Of a DNA stretch of 64,000 nucleotides, positions 49,531-63,916 are shown in pieces. Each line of letters begins with the position of its first letter. Within the stretch, counting starts at the first letter, position 1. The position numbers and the translations under genes are program-made. The notes beneath the pieces are model-generated. The model was given only the letters and a program-made list of their open reading frames with translations, did not search any database and was not told where the DNA came from. This DNA comes from Nymphaea colorata (lineage: Eukaryota > Streptophyta > Magnoliopsida > Nymphaeales > Nymphaeaceae), in contig NC_045145.1 in NCBI RefSeq assembly GCF_008831285.2, forward strand, positions 7,684,802 through 7,748,801. Reading direction: 5' to 3'.

Positions 49531-50673
49531 CCTATGTTCACGAGAGATAACCGGCCAACATGTTATAGATCAAATTATATTATCTTCCCTTTCAATGGAG
49601 CACATATATGAAGTTATATGGCACTTTTCCCATGAAGGGATAAAAATGGCACTGGCAAGATAATCAGATACCTCATCTATGTACATGAAAAAAGATAAAA
49701 TAATAAATGACTAGATATGGCAAACTCACAACCACCTATGACATTTTAGGTAGTAAGTTATCAATGACCGAATTTCCTTCACTAGAATATCAAGATTAAC
49801 CTGGCTTGGTTCAGATTGAACCTGCATCTATGAGAGAAGGAGAGAAATTTTATTCAGCCGTTCTCATGAGTACAAGATGGTGGTAATTTTTCATCATTAT
49901 TTACATTCAGTTTACAAAAATGGGAATCAACAACATTCTCTTTTTGTTGGGATACGATAACATTTTATTTCTTATCTCTTGATAGCCACTTTTCAAACTG
50001 GACGATTTCCTTCAACACCATTGCCTTTGAGTTAGCATCGGTTAAGACTCTCCTTATCATTATCTCCATTGACATTGGGTTTACTTTCCATCATACTAAG
50101 CAGACTAGAAAGGCCCAGTTTGTTTTTCAAGGCATAGAATTTTGACTAGCTTAAGGATTTCATGAAGGTGTCTGCCAATTGATGCTGATGGAACAAATTG
50201 TGTACCAGTGATCCTTTTGACATCTCTTCTCTGACATAGAATCAACCTGAATGTTGTTAGGCCTGTTATGAAATATAGCTTTGACGGTCATGTGTAAGTG
50301 CAAAATTCACTGGACTAGAGGATTATTGAAGCATACTCCAAGGTCCAAAAAACACAGGAGATCGAAGTGATTTTTGCAGCAGTGGACACTATGGACCTAT
50401 ACTATGCTTGAACACTTGATCTTACGATAGTATTTTGCTTTCTGGCACTGCAACTGATACAATTGTTACCAAGAAAAGTGCAAAAACCTATAGTTTAGTG
50501 TCTCATATTGTGGGATTTGGCCCAATAAACAAAGGAAGGTCCAAAGAGCTTTGTGACATAATTCTCAATCCATCATCAAGGGTCCCCTTCGCAAAATGAA
50601 GGATGTGTTTAACCATCTCATAATGTTGCATCATCAGACTATGCATAAGTTAGCACATGTAATTGACACTTTA
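49531..50673. other. Intergenic, no recognised feature
   Basis: It probably contains the 5' end of the copia remnant, but no LTR boundary or primer site is visible. Confidence 0.4.
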
Positions 50674-51091
50674 GAGGGTGTTTGATGAAGATTGGATTGT
50701 CGAATTTTAGAATTTTAATTTTTAATTTTTTATGAAATGAAAATTGCATTATCAAACAGAGTTTTGATTCTGGAGCTATAGTCATATTCTTGAATCAAAG
50801 TTCCAGAATTGTTAGTCTATGTAGGGTGGAATTATGATTTAAGAATTTTAGAATATTTTCATCTCTTTTTAGGGTACATGTCATGATGGTTTTAATTTAT
50901 CAATTCTAGAATTATAATTTCTATTTTATTAAGAATGTTGTTTTCATTTTGGAATTAAAATTATATATTATCAAACATAAAGGGAAACTAGAATTGGAAT
51001 TTTTATTCCAATATATTCTTGTTTTAGGTGGAAATTTGCTTTTATAATTTTCATTTTAGAATCAAAATTCAAGGCTATCAAACACCCCATA
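50674..51091. mobile_element. MITE-like element
   Basis: GGGTGTTTGAT near 50676 is matched by ATCAAACACCCC near 51077 as a terminal inverted repeat. The interior is A/T-rich, self-complementary and has no ORF. The ends resemble hAT-type MITEs. A related partial copy seems to follow at about 51092-51250. Confidence 0.5.
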
Positions 51092-51410
51092 AGGGGGCAT
51101 TTGATTGGTTTGGAATTTTGATTCTAAATGTTCATTCGAATTCCATCTAATTCCAATTTTCATTTGTGTTTGATAACTTAGAATGATAATTCTAGTATAG
51201 AAAATTCCTTGTTTGATTAAAATGGAATGAAAATTTTATTTTTGGAACACCATTTGAATTTATATAAGCTGACACAGTCAATTTAAAAGCACAACTCCAT
51301 TACAATTTACAAATCCAACATCAAAAACAGCTGGAATACTCAAAAACTGACACACACACACACCCATAAACACACAGCTTGGTGGCAACAAAAATAGCTG
51401 GAATACTCAA

Positions 51411-52029
51411 AACTTACACTTGGATCACTTTCCATGAGTTGTTGGCTGGGTTGAACATAAACAACCTCCACTGGTTTTTCCAGTCCATGCATAATAGGCG
51501 CTTCTAGAGGCCTACATGTGTTGTGACCATGACACTGCACCCTTCCTCTAGGGCCATGAGCTATGAGCCTGATGTGCTTCTGGAGCACCTCATTGCACTC
51601 CCAAATTTTTCAAAAATGAGGCATGACACTGGAGTATATATCCACATCAATGTACTACAAGTTATAATAGAAGTCCATTTATCCCAAAGGCCGAGCTTTG
51701 GCCAAAACGTAAAATATGTTGCATTTCTTCCTTCCTTTGGCAGCACTTCCAAGGGCTTGGCAAGTTTATTCTTCCTCTTGAAGCATTAGCTGCTTTTCCC
51801 TATGATTCTGGTAAAAATTCACGCATGTTGTCATTTACCCAAGGACACTATAACGACGTCCAGTTCATGCATTCCATCTTCTTGTATCCTAGTTCACATC
51901 CAGCTGCTCTATTTTCACAAGCATATGTACCTAGTAAAAGCATAGACATTCGATGTTGATTTCCGCTTTAACATGTTCTGGATCAGAAACATTCACTCCA
52001 ACAGGTTCTGGTTCCTTGGATGGTGGAGC
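51411..52029 (-). other. Exon-like segment in array unit (first copy)
   Basis: On the minus strand a CAG splice acceptor-like site precedes GCTCCACC (exon start 52029) and AAGT/GTAAGT, a strong donor-like site, ends at 51411. Between them are conserved short open frames, one of 102 codons beginning M-L-Q-K-H in most units and one of 63 codons with L-P-K-E-G-R-N. No single frame crosses the whole segment, so an intron or more would be needed. No family is recognised. It repeats in every unit at the same place. It may be former exonic sequence, perhaps of a DNA transposon, but this is uncertain. Confidence 0.3.
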
Positions 52030-55000
52030 CTGAAATTTTTGTAAGTTAATTATAGTCATAAAGTAGGTAATTATAGTCATAGAAAACGTGTTTTTTTTTT
52101 AAATGCGTTAAAAACATGATAAATTAACTAGCCATTTAAAACTTAAAAAAGACATTTTTTTAAACATTAAGAACGAAAAAATGCATTTTTAATGCATTTT
52201 TTTAGTTTTTTAATTTATTTCAGTTCTTTTAATGCCAAACATTTTTTTATTCATTTTCTATTTTTTATTTGTTATAAATCTACTTATCTTTTGATATTTG
52301 TGTTATTAGTTTCTCACTTATTTTATTTTTCCTTCATTTTAAAAGCACAACTCCATTACAATTTACAAATCCAACATCAAAAACAGCTGGAATACTCAAA
52401 AACTGACACACACACACCCATAAACACACAGCTTGGTGGCAACAAAAATAGCTGGAATTCTCAAAACTTACACTTGGATCACTTTCCATGAGTTGTTGGT
52501 TGGGTTGAACATAAACAACCTCCACTGGTTTTTCCAGTCCATGCATAATAGGCGCTTCTAGAGGCCTACATGTGTTGTGACCATGACACTGCACCCTTCC
52601 TCTAGGGCCATGTGCTATGAGGCTGATGTGCTTCTGGAGCACCTCATTGCACTCCCAAATTTTTCAAAAATGAGGCATGACACTGGAGTATATATCCACA
52701 TCAATGTACTACAAGTTATAATAGAAGTCCATTTATCCCAAAGGCCGAGCTTTGGCCAAAACGTAAAATATGTTGCATTTCTTCCTTCCTTTGGCAGCAC
52801 TTCCAAGGGCTTGGCAAGTTTATTCTTCCTCTTGAAGCATTAGCTGCTTTTCCCTATGATTCTGGTAAAAATTCACGCATGTTGTCATTTACCCAAGGAC
52901 ACTATAACGACGTCCAGTTCATGCATTCCATCTTCTTGTATCCTAGTTCACATCCAGCTGCTCTATTTTCACAAGCATATGTACCTAGTAAAAGCATAGA
53001 CATTCGATGTTGATTTCCGCTTTAACATGTTCTGGATCAGAAACATTCACTGCAACAGGTTCTGGTTCCTTGGATGGTGGAGCCTGAAATTTTTGTAAGT
53101 TAATTATAGTCATAAAGTAGGTAATTATAGTCATAGAAAACGTGTTTTATTTTTAAATGCGTTAAAAACATGATAAATTAACTAGCCATTTAAAACTTAA
53201 AAAAGACATTTTTTTAAACATTAAGAACGAAAAAATGCATTTTTAATGCATTTTTTTAGTTTTTTAATTTATTTCAGTTCTTTTAATGCCAAACATTTTT
53301 TTTTCATTTTCTATTTTTTATTTGTTACAAATCTACTTATCTTTTGATATTTGTGTTATTAGTTTCTCACTTATTTTATTTTTCCTTCATTTTAAAAGCA
53401 CAACTCCATTACAATTTACAAATCCAACATAAAAAACAGCTGGAATACTCAAAAACTGACACACACACACCCATAAACACACAGCTTGGTGGCAACAAAA
53501 ATAGCTGGAATACTCAAAACTTACACTTGGATCACTTTCCATGAGTTGTTGGCTGGGTTGAACATAAACAACCTCCACTGGTTTTTCCAGTCCATGCATA
53601 ATAGGCGCTTCTAGAGGCCTACATGTGTTGTGACCATGACATTGCACCCTTCCTCTAGGGCCATGAGCTATGAGCCTGATGTGCTTCTGGAGCACCTCAT
53701 TGCACTCCCAAATTTTTCAAAAATGAGGCATGACACTGGAGTATATATCCACATCAATGTACTACAAGTTATAATAGAAGTCCATTTATCCCAAAGGCCG
53801 AGCTTTGGCCAAAACGTAAAATATGTTGCATTTCTTCCTTCCTTTGGCAGCACTTCCAAGGGCTTGGCAAGTTTATTCTTCCTCTTGAAGCATTAGCTGC
53901 TTTTCCCTATGATTCTGGTAAAAATTCACGCATGTTGTCATTTACCCAAGGACACTATAACGACGTCCAGTTCATGCATTCCATCTTCTTGTATCCTAGT
54001 TCACATCCAGCTGCTCTATTTTCACAAGCATATGTACCTAGTAAAAGCATAGACATTCGATGTTGATTTCCGCTTTAACATGTTCTGGATCAGAAACATT
54101 CACTGCAACAGGTTCTGGTTCCTTGGATGGTGGAGCCTGAAATTTTTGTAAGTTAATTATAGTCATAAAGTAGGTAATTATAGTCATAGAAAACGTGTTT
54201 TTTTTAAATGCGTTAAAAACATGATAAATTAACTAGCCATTTAAAACTTAAAAAAGACATTTTTTTAAACATTAAGAACGAAAAAATGCATTTTTAATGC
54301 ATTTTTTTATTTTTTTAATTTATTTCAGTTCTTTTAATGCCAAACATTTTTTTTTCATTTTCTATTTTTTATTTGTTATAAATCTACTTATCTTTTGATA
54401 TTTGTGTTATTAGTTTCTCACTTATTTTATTTTTCCTTCATTTTAAAAGCACAACTCCATTACAATTTACAAATCCAACATCAAAAACAGCTGGAATACT
54501 CAAAAACTGACACACACACACCCATAAACACACAGCTTGGTGGCAACAAAAATAGCTGGAATACTCAAAACTTACACTTGGATCACATTCCATGAGTTGT
54601 TGGTTGGGTTGAACATAAACAACCTCCACTGGTTTTTCCAGTCCATGCATAATAGGCGCTTCTAGAGGCCTACATGTGTTGTGACCATGACACTGCACCC
54701 TTCCTCTAGGGCCATGTGCTATGAGGCTGATGTGCTTCTGGAGCACCTCATTGCACTCCCAAATTTTTCAAAAATGAGGCATGACACTGGAGTATATATC
54801 CACATCAATGTACTACAAGTTATAATAGAAGTCCATTTATCCCAAAGGCCGAGCTTTGGCCAAAACGTAAAATATGTTGCATTTCTTCCTTCCTTTGGCA
54901 GCACTTCCAAGGGCTTGGCAAGTTTATTCTTCCTCTTGAAGCATTAGCTGCTTTTCCCTATGATTCTGGTAAAAATTCACGCATGTTGTCATTTACCCAA

Positions 55001-56548
55001 GGACACTATAACGACGTCCAGTTCATGCATTCCATCTTCTTGTATCCTAGTTCACATCCAGCTGCTCTATTTTCACAAGCATATGTACCTAGTAAAAGCA
55101 TAGACATTCGATGTTGATTTCCGCTTTAACATGTTCTGGATCAGAAACATTCACTGCAACAGGTTCTGGTTCCTTGGATGGTGGAGCCTGAAATTTTTGT
55201 AAGTTAATTATAGTCATAAAGTAGGTAATTATAGTCATAGAAAACGTGTTTTTTTTTTAAATGCGTTAAAAACATGATAAATTAACTAGCCATTTAAAAC
55301 TTAAAAAAGACATTTTTTTAAACATTAAGAACGAAAAAATGCATTTTTAATGCATTTTTTTAGTTTTTTAATTTATTTCAGTTCTTTTAATGCCAAACAT
55401 TTTTTTTTTCATTTTCTATTTTTTATTTGTTACAAATCTACTTATCTTTTGATATTTGTGTTATTAGTTTCTCACTTATTTTATTTTTCCTTCATTTTAA
55501 AAGCACAACTCCATTACAATTTACAAATCCAACATCAAAAACAGCTGGAATACTCAAAAACTGACACACACACACCCATAAACACACAGCTTGGTGGCAA
55601 CAAAAATAGCTGGAATACTCAAAACTTACACTTGGATCACTTTCCATGAGTTGTTGGCTGGGTTGAACATAAACAACCTCCACTGGTTTTTCCAGTCCAT
55701 GCATAATAGGCGCTTCTAGAGGCCTACATGTGTTGTGACCATGACACTGCACCCTTCCTCTTGGGCCATGAGCTATGAGCCTGATGTGCTTCTGGAGCAC
55801 CTCATTGCACTCCCAAATTTTTCAAAAATGAGGCATGACACTGGAGTATATATCCACATCAATGTACTACAAGTTATAATAGAAGTCCATTTATCCCAAA
55901 GGCCGAGCTTTGGCCAAAACGTAAAATATGTTGCATTTCTTCCTTCCTTTGGCAGCACTTCCAAGGGCTTGGCAAGTTTATTCTTCCTCTTGAAGCATTA
56001 GCTGCTTTTCCCTATGATTCTGGTAAAAATTCAGGCATGTTGTCATTTACCCAAGAACACTATAACGACGTCCAGTTCATGCATTCCATCTTCTTGTATC
56101 CTAGTTCACATCCAGCTGCTCTATTTTCACAAGAATATGTACCTAGTAAAAGCATAGACATTCGATGTTGATTTCCGCTTTAACATGTTCTGGATCAAAA
56201 ACATTCACTGCAACAGGTTCTGGTTCCTTGGATGGTGGAGCCTGAAATTTTTGTAAGTTAATTATAGTCATAAAGTAGGTAATTATAGTCATAGAAAACG
56301 TGTTTTTTTTTAAATGCGTTAAAAACATGATAAATTAACTAGCCATTTAAAACTTAAAAAAGACATTTTTTTAAACATTAAGAACGAAAAAATGCATTTT
56401 TAATGCATTTTTTTATTTTTTTAATTTATTTCAGTTCTTTTAATGCCAAACATTTTTTTTTTCATTTTCTATTTTTTATTTGTTATAAATCTACTTATCT
56501 TTTGATATTTGTGTTATTAGTTTCTCACTTATTTTATTTTTCCTTCAT

Positions 56549-59500
56549 TTTAAAAGCACAACTCCATTACAATTTACAAATCCAACATCAAAAACAGCTG
56601 GAATACTCAAAAACTGACACACACACACCCATAAACACACAGCTTGGTGGCAACAAAAATAGCTGGAATACTCAAAACTTACACTTGGATCACTTTCCAT
56701 GAGTTGTTGGCTGGGTTGAACATAAACAACCTCCACTGGTTTTTCCAGTCCATGCATAATAGGCGCTTCTAGAGGCCTACATGTGTTGTGACCATGACAC
56801 TGCAACCTTCCTCTAGGGCCATGTGCTATGAGGCTGATGTGCTTCTGGAGCACCTCATTGCACTCCCAAATTTTTCAAAAATGAGGCATGACACTGGAGT
56901 ATATATCCACATCAATGTACTACAAGTTATAATAGAAGTCCATTTATCCCAGAGGCCGAGCTTTGGCCAAAACGTAAAATATGTTGCATTTCTTCCTTCC
57001 TTTGGCAGCACTTCCGAGGGCTTGGCAAGTTTATTCTTCCTCTTGAAGCATTAGCTGCTTTTCCCTATGATTCTGGTAAAAATTCACGCATGTTGTCATT
57101 TACCCAAGGACACTATAACGACGTCCAGTTCATGCATTCCATCTTCTTGTATCCTAGTTCACATCCAGCTGCTCTATTTTCACAAGCATATTTACCTAGT
57201 AAAAGCATAGACATTCGATCTTGATTTCCGCTTTAACATGTTCTGGATCAGAAACATTCACTGCAACAGGTTCTGGTTCCTTGGATGGTGGAGCCTGAAA
57301 TTTTTGTAAGTTAATTATAGTCATAAAGTAGGTAATTATAGTCATAGAAAACGTGTTTTTTTTTAAATGCGTTAAAAACATGATAAATTAACTAGCCATT
57401 TAAAACTTAAAAAAGACATTTTTTTAAGCATTAAAAACGAAAAAATGCATTTTTAATGCATTTTTTTAGTTTTTTAATTTATTTCAGTTCTTTTAATGCC
57501 AAACATTTTTTTTTCATTTTCAATTTTTTATTTGTTACAAATCTACTTATCTTTTGATATTTGTGTTATTAGTTTCTCACTTATTTTATTTTTCCTTCAT
57601 TTTAAAAGCACAACTCCATTACAATTTACAAATCCGACATCAAAAACAGCTGGAATACCCAAAACTGACACACACACACCCATAAACACAGAGCTTGGTG
57701 GCAACAAAAATAGCTGGAATACTCAAAACTTACACTTGGATCACTTTCCATGAGTTGTTGGCTGGGTTGAACATAAACAACCTCCACTGGTTTTTCCAGT
57801 CCATGCATAATAGGCGCTTTTAGAGGCCTACATGTGTTGTGACCATGACACTGCACCCTTCCTCTAGGGCCATGTGCTATGAGCCTGATGTGCTTCTGGA
57901 GCACCTCATTGCACTCCCAAATTTTTCAAAAATGAGGCATGACACTGGAGTATATATCCACATCAATGTACTACAAGTTATAATCGAAGTCCATTTATCC
58001 CAAAGGCCGAGCTTTGGCCAAAACGTAAAATATGTTGCATTTCTTCCTTCCTTTGGCAGCACTTCCAAGGGCTTGGCAAGTTTATTCTTCCTCTTGAAGC
58101 ATTAGCTGCTTTTCCCTATGATTCTGGTAAAAATTCAGGCATGTTGTCATTTACCCAAGGACACTATAACGACGTCCAGTTCATGCATTCCATCTTCTTG
58201 TATCCTAGTTCACATCCAGCTGCTCTATTTTCACAAGCATATGTACCTAGTAAAAGCATAGACATTCGATGTTGATTTCCGCTTTAACATGTTCTGGATC
58301 AGAAACATTCACTGCAACAGGTTCTGGTTCCTTGGATGGTGGAGCCTGAAATTTTTCTAAGTTAATTATAGTCATAAAGTAGGTAATTATAGTCATAGAA
58401 AACGTGTTTTTTTTTAAATGCGTTAAAAACATGATAAATTAACTAGCCATTTAAAACTTAAAAAAGACATTTTTTTAAACATTAAGAACGAAAAAATGCA
58501 TTTTTAATGCATTTTTTTTGTTTTTTAATTTATTTCAGTTCTTTTAATGCCAAACATTTTTTTTTTCATTTTCTATTTTTTATTTGTTACAAATCTACTT
58601 ATCTTTTGATATTTGTGTTATTAGTTTCTCACTTATTTTATTTTTCCTTCATTTTAAAAGCACAACTCCATTACAATTTACAAATCCAACATCAAAAACA
58701 GCTGGAATACTCAAAAACTGACACACACACACCCATAAACACACAGCTTGGTGGCAACAAAAATAGCTGGAATACTCAAAACTTACACTTGGATCACTTT
58801 CCATGAGTTGTTGGCTGGGTTGAACATAAACAACCTCCACTGGTTTTTCCAGTCCGTGCATAATAGGCGCTTCTAGAGGCCTACATGTGTTGTGACCATG
58901 ACACTGCAACCTTCCTCTAGGGCCATGTGCTATGAGGCTGATGTGCTTCTGGAGCACCTCATTGCACTCCCAAATTTTTCAAAAATGAGGCATGACACTA
59001 GAGTATATATCCACATCAATGTACTACAAGTTATAATAGAAGTCCATTTATCCCAGAGGCCGAGCTTTGGCCAAAACGTAAAATATGTTGCATTTCTTCC
59101 TTCCTTTGGCAGCACTTCCGAGGGCTTGGCAAGTTTATTCTTCCTCTTGAAGCATTAGCTGCTTTTCCCTATGATTCTGGTAAAAATTCACGCATGTTGT
59201 CATTTACCCAAGGACACTATAACGACGTCCAGTTCATGCATTCCATCTTCTTGTATCCTAGTTCACATCCAGCTGCTCTATTTTCACAAGCATATGTACC
59301 TAGTAAAAGCATAGACATTCGATCTTGATTTCCGCTTTAACATGTTCTGGATCAGAAACATTCACTGCAACAGGTTCTGGTTCCTTGGATGGTGGAGCCT
59401 GAAATTTTTGTAAGTTAATTATAGTCATAAAGTAGGTAATTATAGTCATAGAAAACGTGTTTTTTTTTAAATGCGTTAAAAACATGATAAATTAACTAGC

Positions 59501-60757
59501 CATTTAAAACTTAAAAAAGACATTTTTTTAAACATTAAAAACGAAAAAATGCATTTTTAATGCATTTTTTTAGTTTTTTAATTTATTTCAGTTCTTTTAA
59601 TGCCAAACATTTTTTTTTCATTTTCAATTTTTTATTTGTTACAAATCTACTTATCTTTTGATATTTGTGTTATTAGTTTCTCACTTATTTTATTTTTCTT
59701 TCATTTTAAAAGCACAACTCCATTACAATTTACAAATCCGACATCAAAAACAGCAGGAATACCCAAAAACTGACACACACACACCCATAAACACAGAGCT
59801 TGGTGGCAACAAAAATAGCTGGAATACTCAAAACTTACACTTGGATCACTTTCCATGAGTTGTTGGCTGGGTTGAACATAAACAACCTCCACTGGTTTTT
59901 CCAGTCCATGCATAATAGGCGCTTCTAGAGGCCTACATGTGTTGTGACCATGACACTGCACCCTTCCTCTAGGGCCATGTGCTATGAGGCTGATGTGCTT
60001 CTGGAGCACCTCATTGCACTCCCAAATTTTTCAAAAATGAGGCATGACACTGGAGTATATATCCACATCAATGTACTACAAGTTATAATAGAAGTCCATT
60101 TATCCCGAAGGCCGAGCTTTGACCAAAACGTAAAATATGTTGCATTTCTTTCTTCCTTTGGCAGCACTTCCAAGGGCTTAGCAAGTTTATTCTTCCTCTT
60201 GAAGCATTAGCTGCTTTTCCCTATGATTCTGGTAAAAATTCACGCATGTTGTCATTTACCCAAGGACACTATAACGACGTCCAGTTCATGCATTCCATCT
60301 TCTTGTATCCTAGTTCACATCCAGCTGCTCTATTTTCACAAGCATATGTACCTAGTAAAAGCATAGACATTCGATGTTGATTTCCGCTTTAACATGTTCT
60401 GGATCAGAAACATTCACTGCAACAGGTTCTGGTTCCTTGGATGGTGGAGCCTGAAATTTTTGTAAGTTAATTATAGTCATAAAGTAGGTAATTATAGTCA
60501 TAGAAAACGTGTTTTTTTTTAAATGCGTTAAAAACATGATAAATTAACTAGCCATTTAAAACTTAAAAAAGACATTTTTTTAAACATTAAAAACGAAAAA
60601 ATGCATTTTTAATGCATTTTTTTAGTTTTTTAATTTATTTCAGTTCTTTTAATGCCAAACATTTTTTTTTTCATTTTCTATTTTTTATTTGTTACAAATC
60701 TACTTATCTTTTGATATTTGTGTTATTAGTTTCTCACTTATTTTATTTTTCCTTCAT
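56549..60757. repeat. Two-unit higher-order repeat (units 6-7 and 8-9)
   Basis: Units 6 and 8 share CTGCAACCTTCC, a CCCAGAGGCC and a CTTCCGAGGG variant; units 7 and 9 share AATCCGACATC, GAATACCC and CACAGAGCTTGG. Units 6-7 therefore were copied as a pair to make 8-9. Confidence 0.85.
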
Positions 60758-63700
60758 TTTAAAAGCACAACTCCATTACAATTTACAAATCCAACATCAA
60801 AAACAGCTGGAATACTCAAAAACTGACACACACACACCCATAAACACACATCTTGGTGGCAACAAAAATAGCTGGAATACTCAAAACTAACACTTGGATC
60901 ACTTTCCATGAGTTGTTGGCTGGGTTGAACATAAACAACCTCCACTGGTTTTTCCAGTCCATGCATAATAGGCGCTTCTAGAGGCCTACATGTGTTGTGA
61001 CCATGACACTGCACCCTTCCTCTAGGGCCGTGTGCTATGAGCCTGATGTGCTTCTGGAGCACCTCATTGCACTCCCAAATTTTTCAAAAATGAGGCATGA
61101 CACTGGAGTATATATCCACATCAATGTACTACAAGTTATAATAGAAGTCCATTTATCCCAAAGGCCGAGCTTTGGCCAAAACGTAAAATATGTTGCATTT
61201 CTTCCTTCCTTTGGCAGCACTTCCAAGGGCTGGGCAAGTTTATTCTTCCTCTTGAAGCATTAGCTGCTTTTCCCTATGATTCTGGTAAAAATTCACGCAT
61301 GTTGTCATTTACCCAAGGACACTATAACGACGTCCAGTTCATGCATTCCATCTTCTTGTATCCTAGTTCACATCCAGCTGCTCTATTTTCACAAGCATAT
61401 GTACCTAGTAAAAGCATAGACATTCGATCTTGATTTCCGCTTTAACATGTTCTGGATCAGAAACATTCACTGCAACAGGTTCTGGTTCCTTGGATGGTGG
61501 AGCCTGAAATTTTTGTAAGTTAATTATAGTCATAAAGTAGGTAATTATAGTCATAGAAAACGTGTTTTTTTTTTAAATGCGTTAAAAACATGATAAATTA
61601 ACTAGCCATTTAAAACTTAAAAAAGACATTTTTTTAAACATTAAAAACGAAAAAATGCATTTTTAATGCATTTTTTTAGTTTTTTAATTTATTTCAGTTC
61701 TTTTAATGCCAAACATTTTTTTTTTTCATTTTCTATTTTTTATTTGTTACAAATCTACTTATCTTTTGATATTTGAGTTATTAGTTTCTCACTTATTTTA
61801 TTTTTCCTTCATTTTAAAAGCACAACTCCATTACTATTTACAAATCCAACATCAGAAATAGCTGGAATACTCAAAAACTGACACACACACACCCATAAAC
61901 ACACATCTTGGTGGCAACAAAAATAGCTGGAATACTCAAAACTTACACTTGGATCACTTTCCATGAGTTGTTGGCTGGGTTGAACATAAACAACCTCCAC
62001 TGGTTTTTCCAGTCCATGCATAATAGGCGCTTCTAGAGGCCTACATGTGTTGTGACCATGACACTGCACCCTTCCTGTAGGGCCATGTGCTATGAGCCTG
62101 ATGTGCTTCTGGAGCACCTCATTGCACTCCCAAATTTTTCAAAAATGAGGCATGACACTGGAGTATATATCCACATCAATGTACTACAAGTTATAATAGA
62201 AGTCCATTTATCCCAAAGGCCGAGCTTTGACCAAAACGTAAAATATGTTGCATTTCTTCCTTCCTTTGGCAGCACTTCCAAGGGCTTGGCAGGTTTATTC
62301 TTCCTCTTGAAGCATTAGCTGCTTTTCCCTATGATTCTGGTAAAAATTCACGCATGTTGTCATTTACCCAAGGACACTATAACGACGTCCAGTTCATGCA
62401 TTCCATCTTCTTGTATCCTAGTTTACATCCAGCTGCTCTATTTTCACAAGCATATGTACCTAGTAAAAGCATAGACATTCGATGTTGATTTCCGCTTTAA
62501 CATGTTCTGGATCAGAAACATTCACTGCAACTGGTTCTGGTTCCTTGGATGGTGGAGCCTGAAATTTTTGTAAGTTAATTATAGTCATAAAGTAGGTAAT
62601 TATAGTCATAGAAAACGTGTTTTTTTTTAATGCGTTAAAAACATGATAAATTAACTAGCCATTTAAAACTTAAAAAAGACATTTTTTTAAACATTAAAAA
62701 CGAAAAAATGCATTTTTAATGCATTTTTTATTTTTTTAATTTATTTCATTTCTTTTAATGCCAAACATTTTTTTTTTCATTTTCTATTTTTTATTTGTTA
62801 CAAATCTACTTATCTTTTGATATTTGTGTTATTAGTTTCTCACTTATTTTATTTTTCCTTCATTTTAAAAGCACAACTCCATTACAATTTACAAATCCAA
62901 CATCAAAAACAGCTGGAATACTCAAAAACTGACACACACACACCCATAAACACACATCTTGGTGGCAACAAAAATAGCTGGAATACTCAAAACTTACACT
63001 TGGATCACTTTCCATGAGTTGTTGGCTGGGTTGAACATAAACAACCTCCACTGGTTTTTCCAGTCCATGCATAATAGGCGCTTCTAGAGGCCTACATGTG
63101 TTGTGACCATGACACTGCACCCTTCCTCTAGGGCCATGTGCTATGAGCCTGATGTGCTTCTGGAGCACCTCATTGCACTCCCAAATTTTTCAAAAATGAG
63201 GCATGACACTGGAGTATATATCCACATCAATGTACTACAAGTTATAATAGAAGTCCATTTATCCCAAAGGCCGAGCTTTGACCAAAACGTAAAATATGTT
63301 GCATTTCTTCCTTCCTTTGGCAGCACTTCCAAGGGCTTGGCAAGTTTATTCTTCCTCTTGAAGCATTAGCTGCTTTTCCCTATGATTCTGGTAAAAATTC
63401 ACGCATGTTGTCATTTACCCAAGGACACTATAACGACGTCCAGTTCATGCATTCCATCTTCTTGTATCCTAGTTCACATCCAGCTGCTCTATTTTCACAA
63501 GCATATGTACCTAGTAAAAGCATAGACATTCGATGTTGATTTCCGCTTTAACATGTTCTGGATCAGAAACATTCACTGCAACAGGTTCTGGTTCCTTGGA
63601 TGGTGGAGCCTGAAATTTTTGTAAGTTAATTATAGTCATAAAGTAGGTAATTATAGTCATAGAAAACGTGTTTTTTTTTTAATGCGTTAAAAACATGATA

Positions 63701-63916
63701 AATTAACTAGCCATTTAAAACTTAAAAAAGATATTTTTTTAAACATTAAAAACGAAAAAATGCATTTTTAATGCATTTTTTTAGTTTTTTAATTTATTTC
63801 AGTTCTTTTAATGCCAAACATTTTTTTTTTCATTTTCTATTTTTTATTTGTTACAAATCTACTTATCTTTTGATATTTATGTTATTAGTTTCTCACTTAT
63901 TTTATTTTTCCTTCAT

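Larger units (their letters stand above)
51282..63916. repeat. Tandem array of twelve ~1053-bp units
   Basis: Unit starts are 51282, 52338, 53391, 54442, 55496, 56549, 57601, 58653, 59705, 60758, 61813 and 62864; the last ends at 63916. Lengths are 1051-1056 bases and units are nearly identical. Each has a moderately GC-balanced part (about 750 bases, starting TTTAAAAGCACAACTCC and containing a CA run) and an A/T-rich part with T tracts and ATGCATTTTTAATGCAT. The array starts and stops at the same phase. Differences are mostly single bases and tract-length changes. No transposon protein is recognised in the unit. Confidence 0.97.

Noticed and set aside
51523-51789. 88-codon plus-strand ORF repeated in every array unit
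   Set aside because: Open in all units simply because units are nearly identical; it overlaps two minus-strand frames and shows no domain. Not called as a gene.
51411-52029. CACTA transposase origin of the array unit
   Set aside because: A faint resemblance of the G-R-V-Q-C-H-G-H stretch to plant CACTA proteins is too weak to call.
51282-63916. CRISPR-like array
   Set aside because: Units are about 1 kb with no short repeat/variable spacer structure, and the DNA is plant nuclear.
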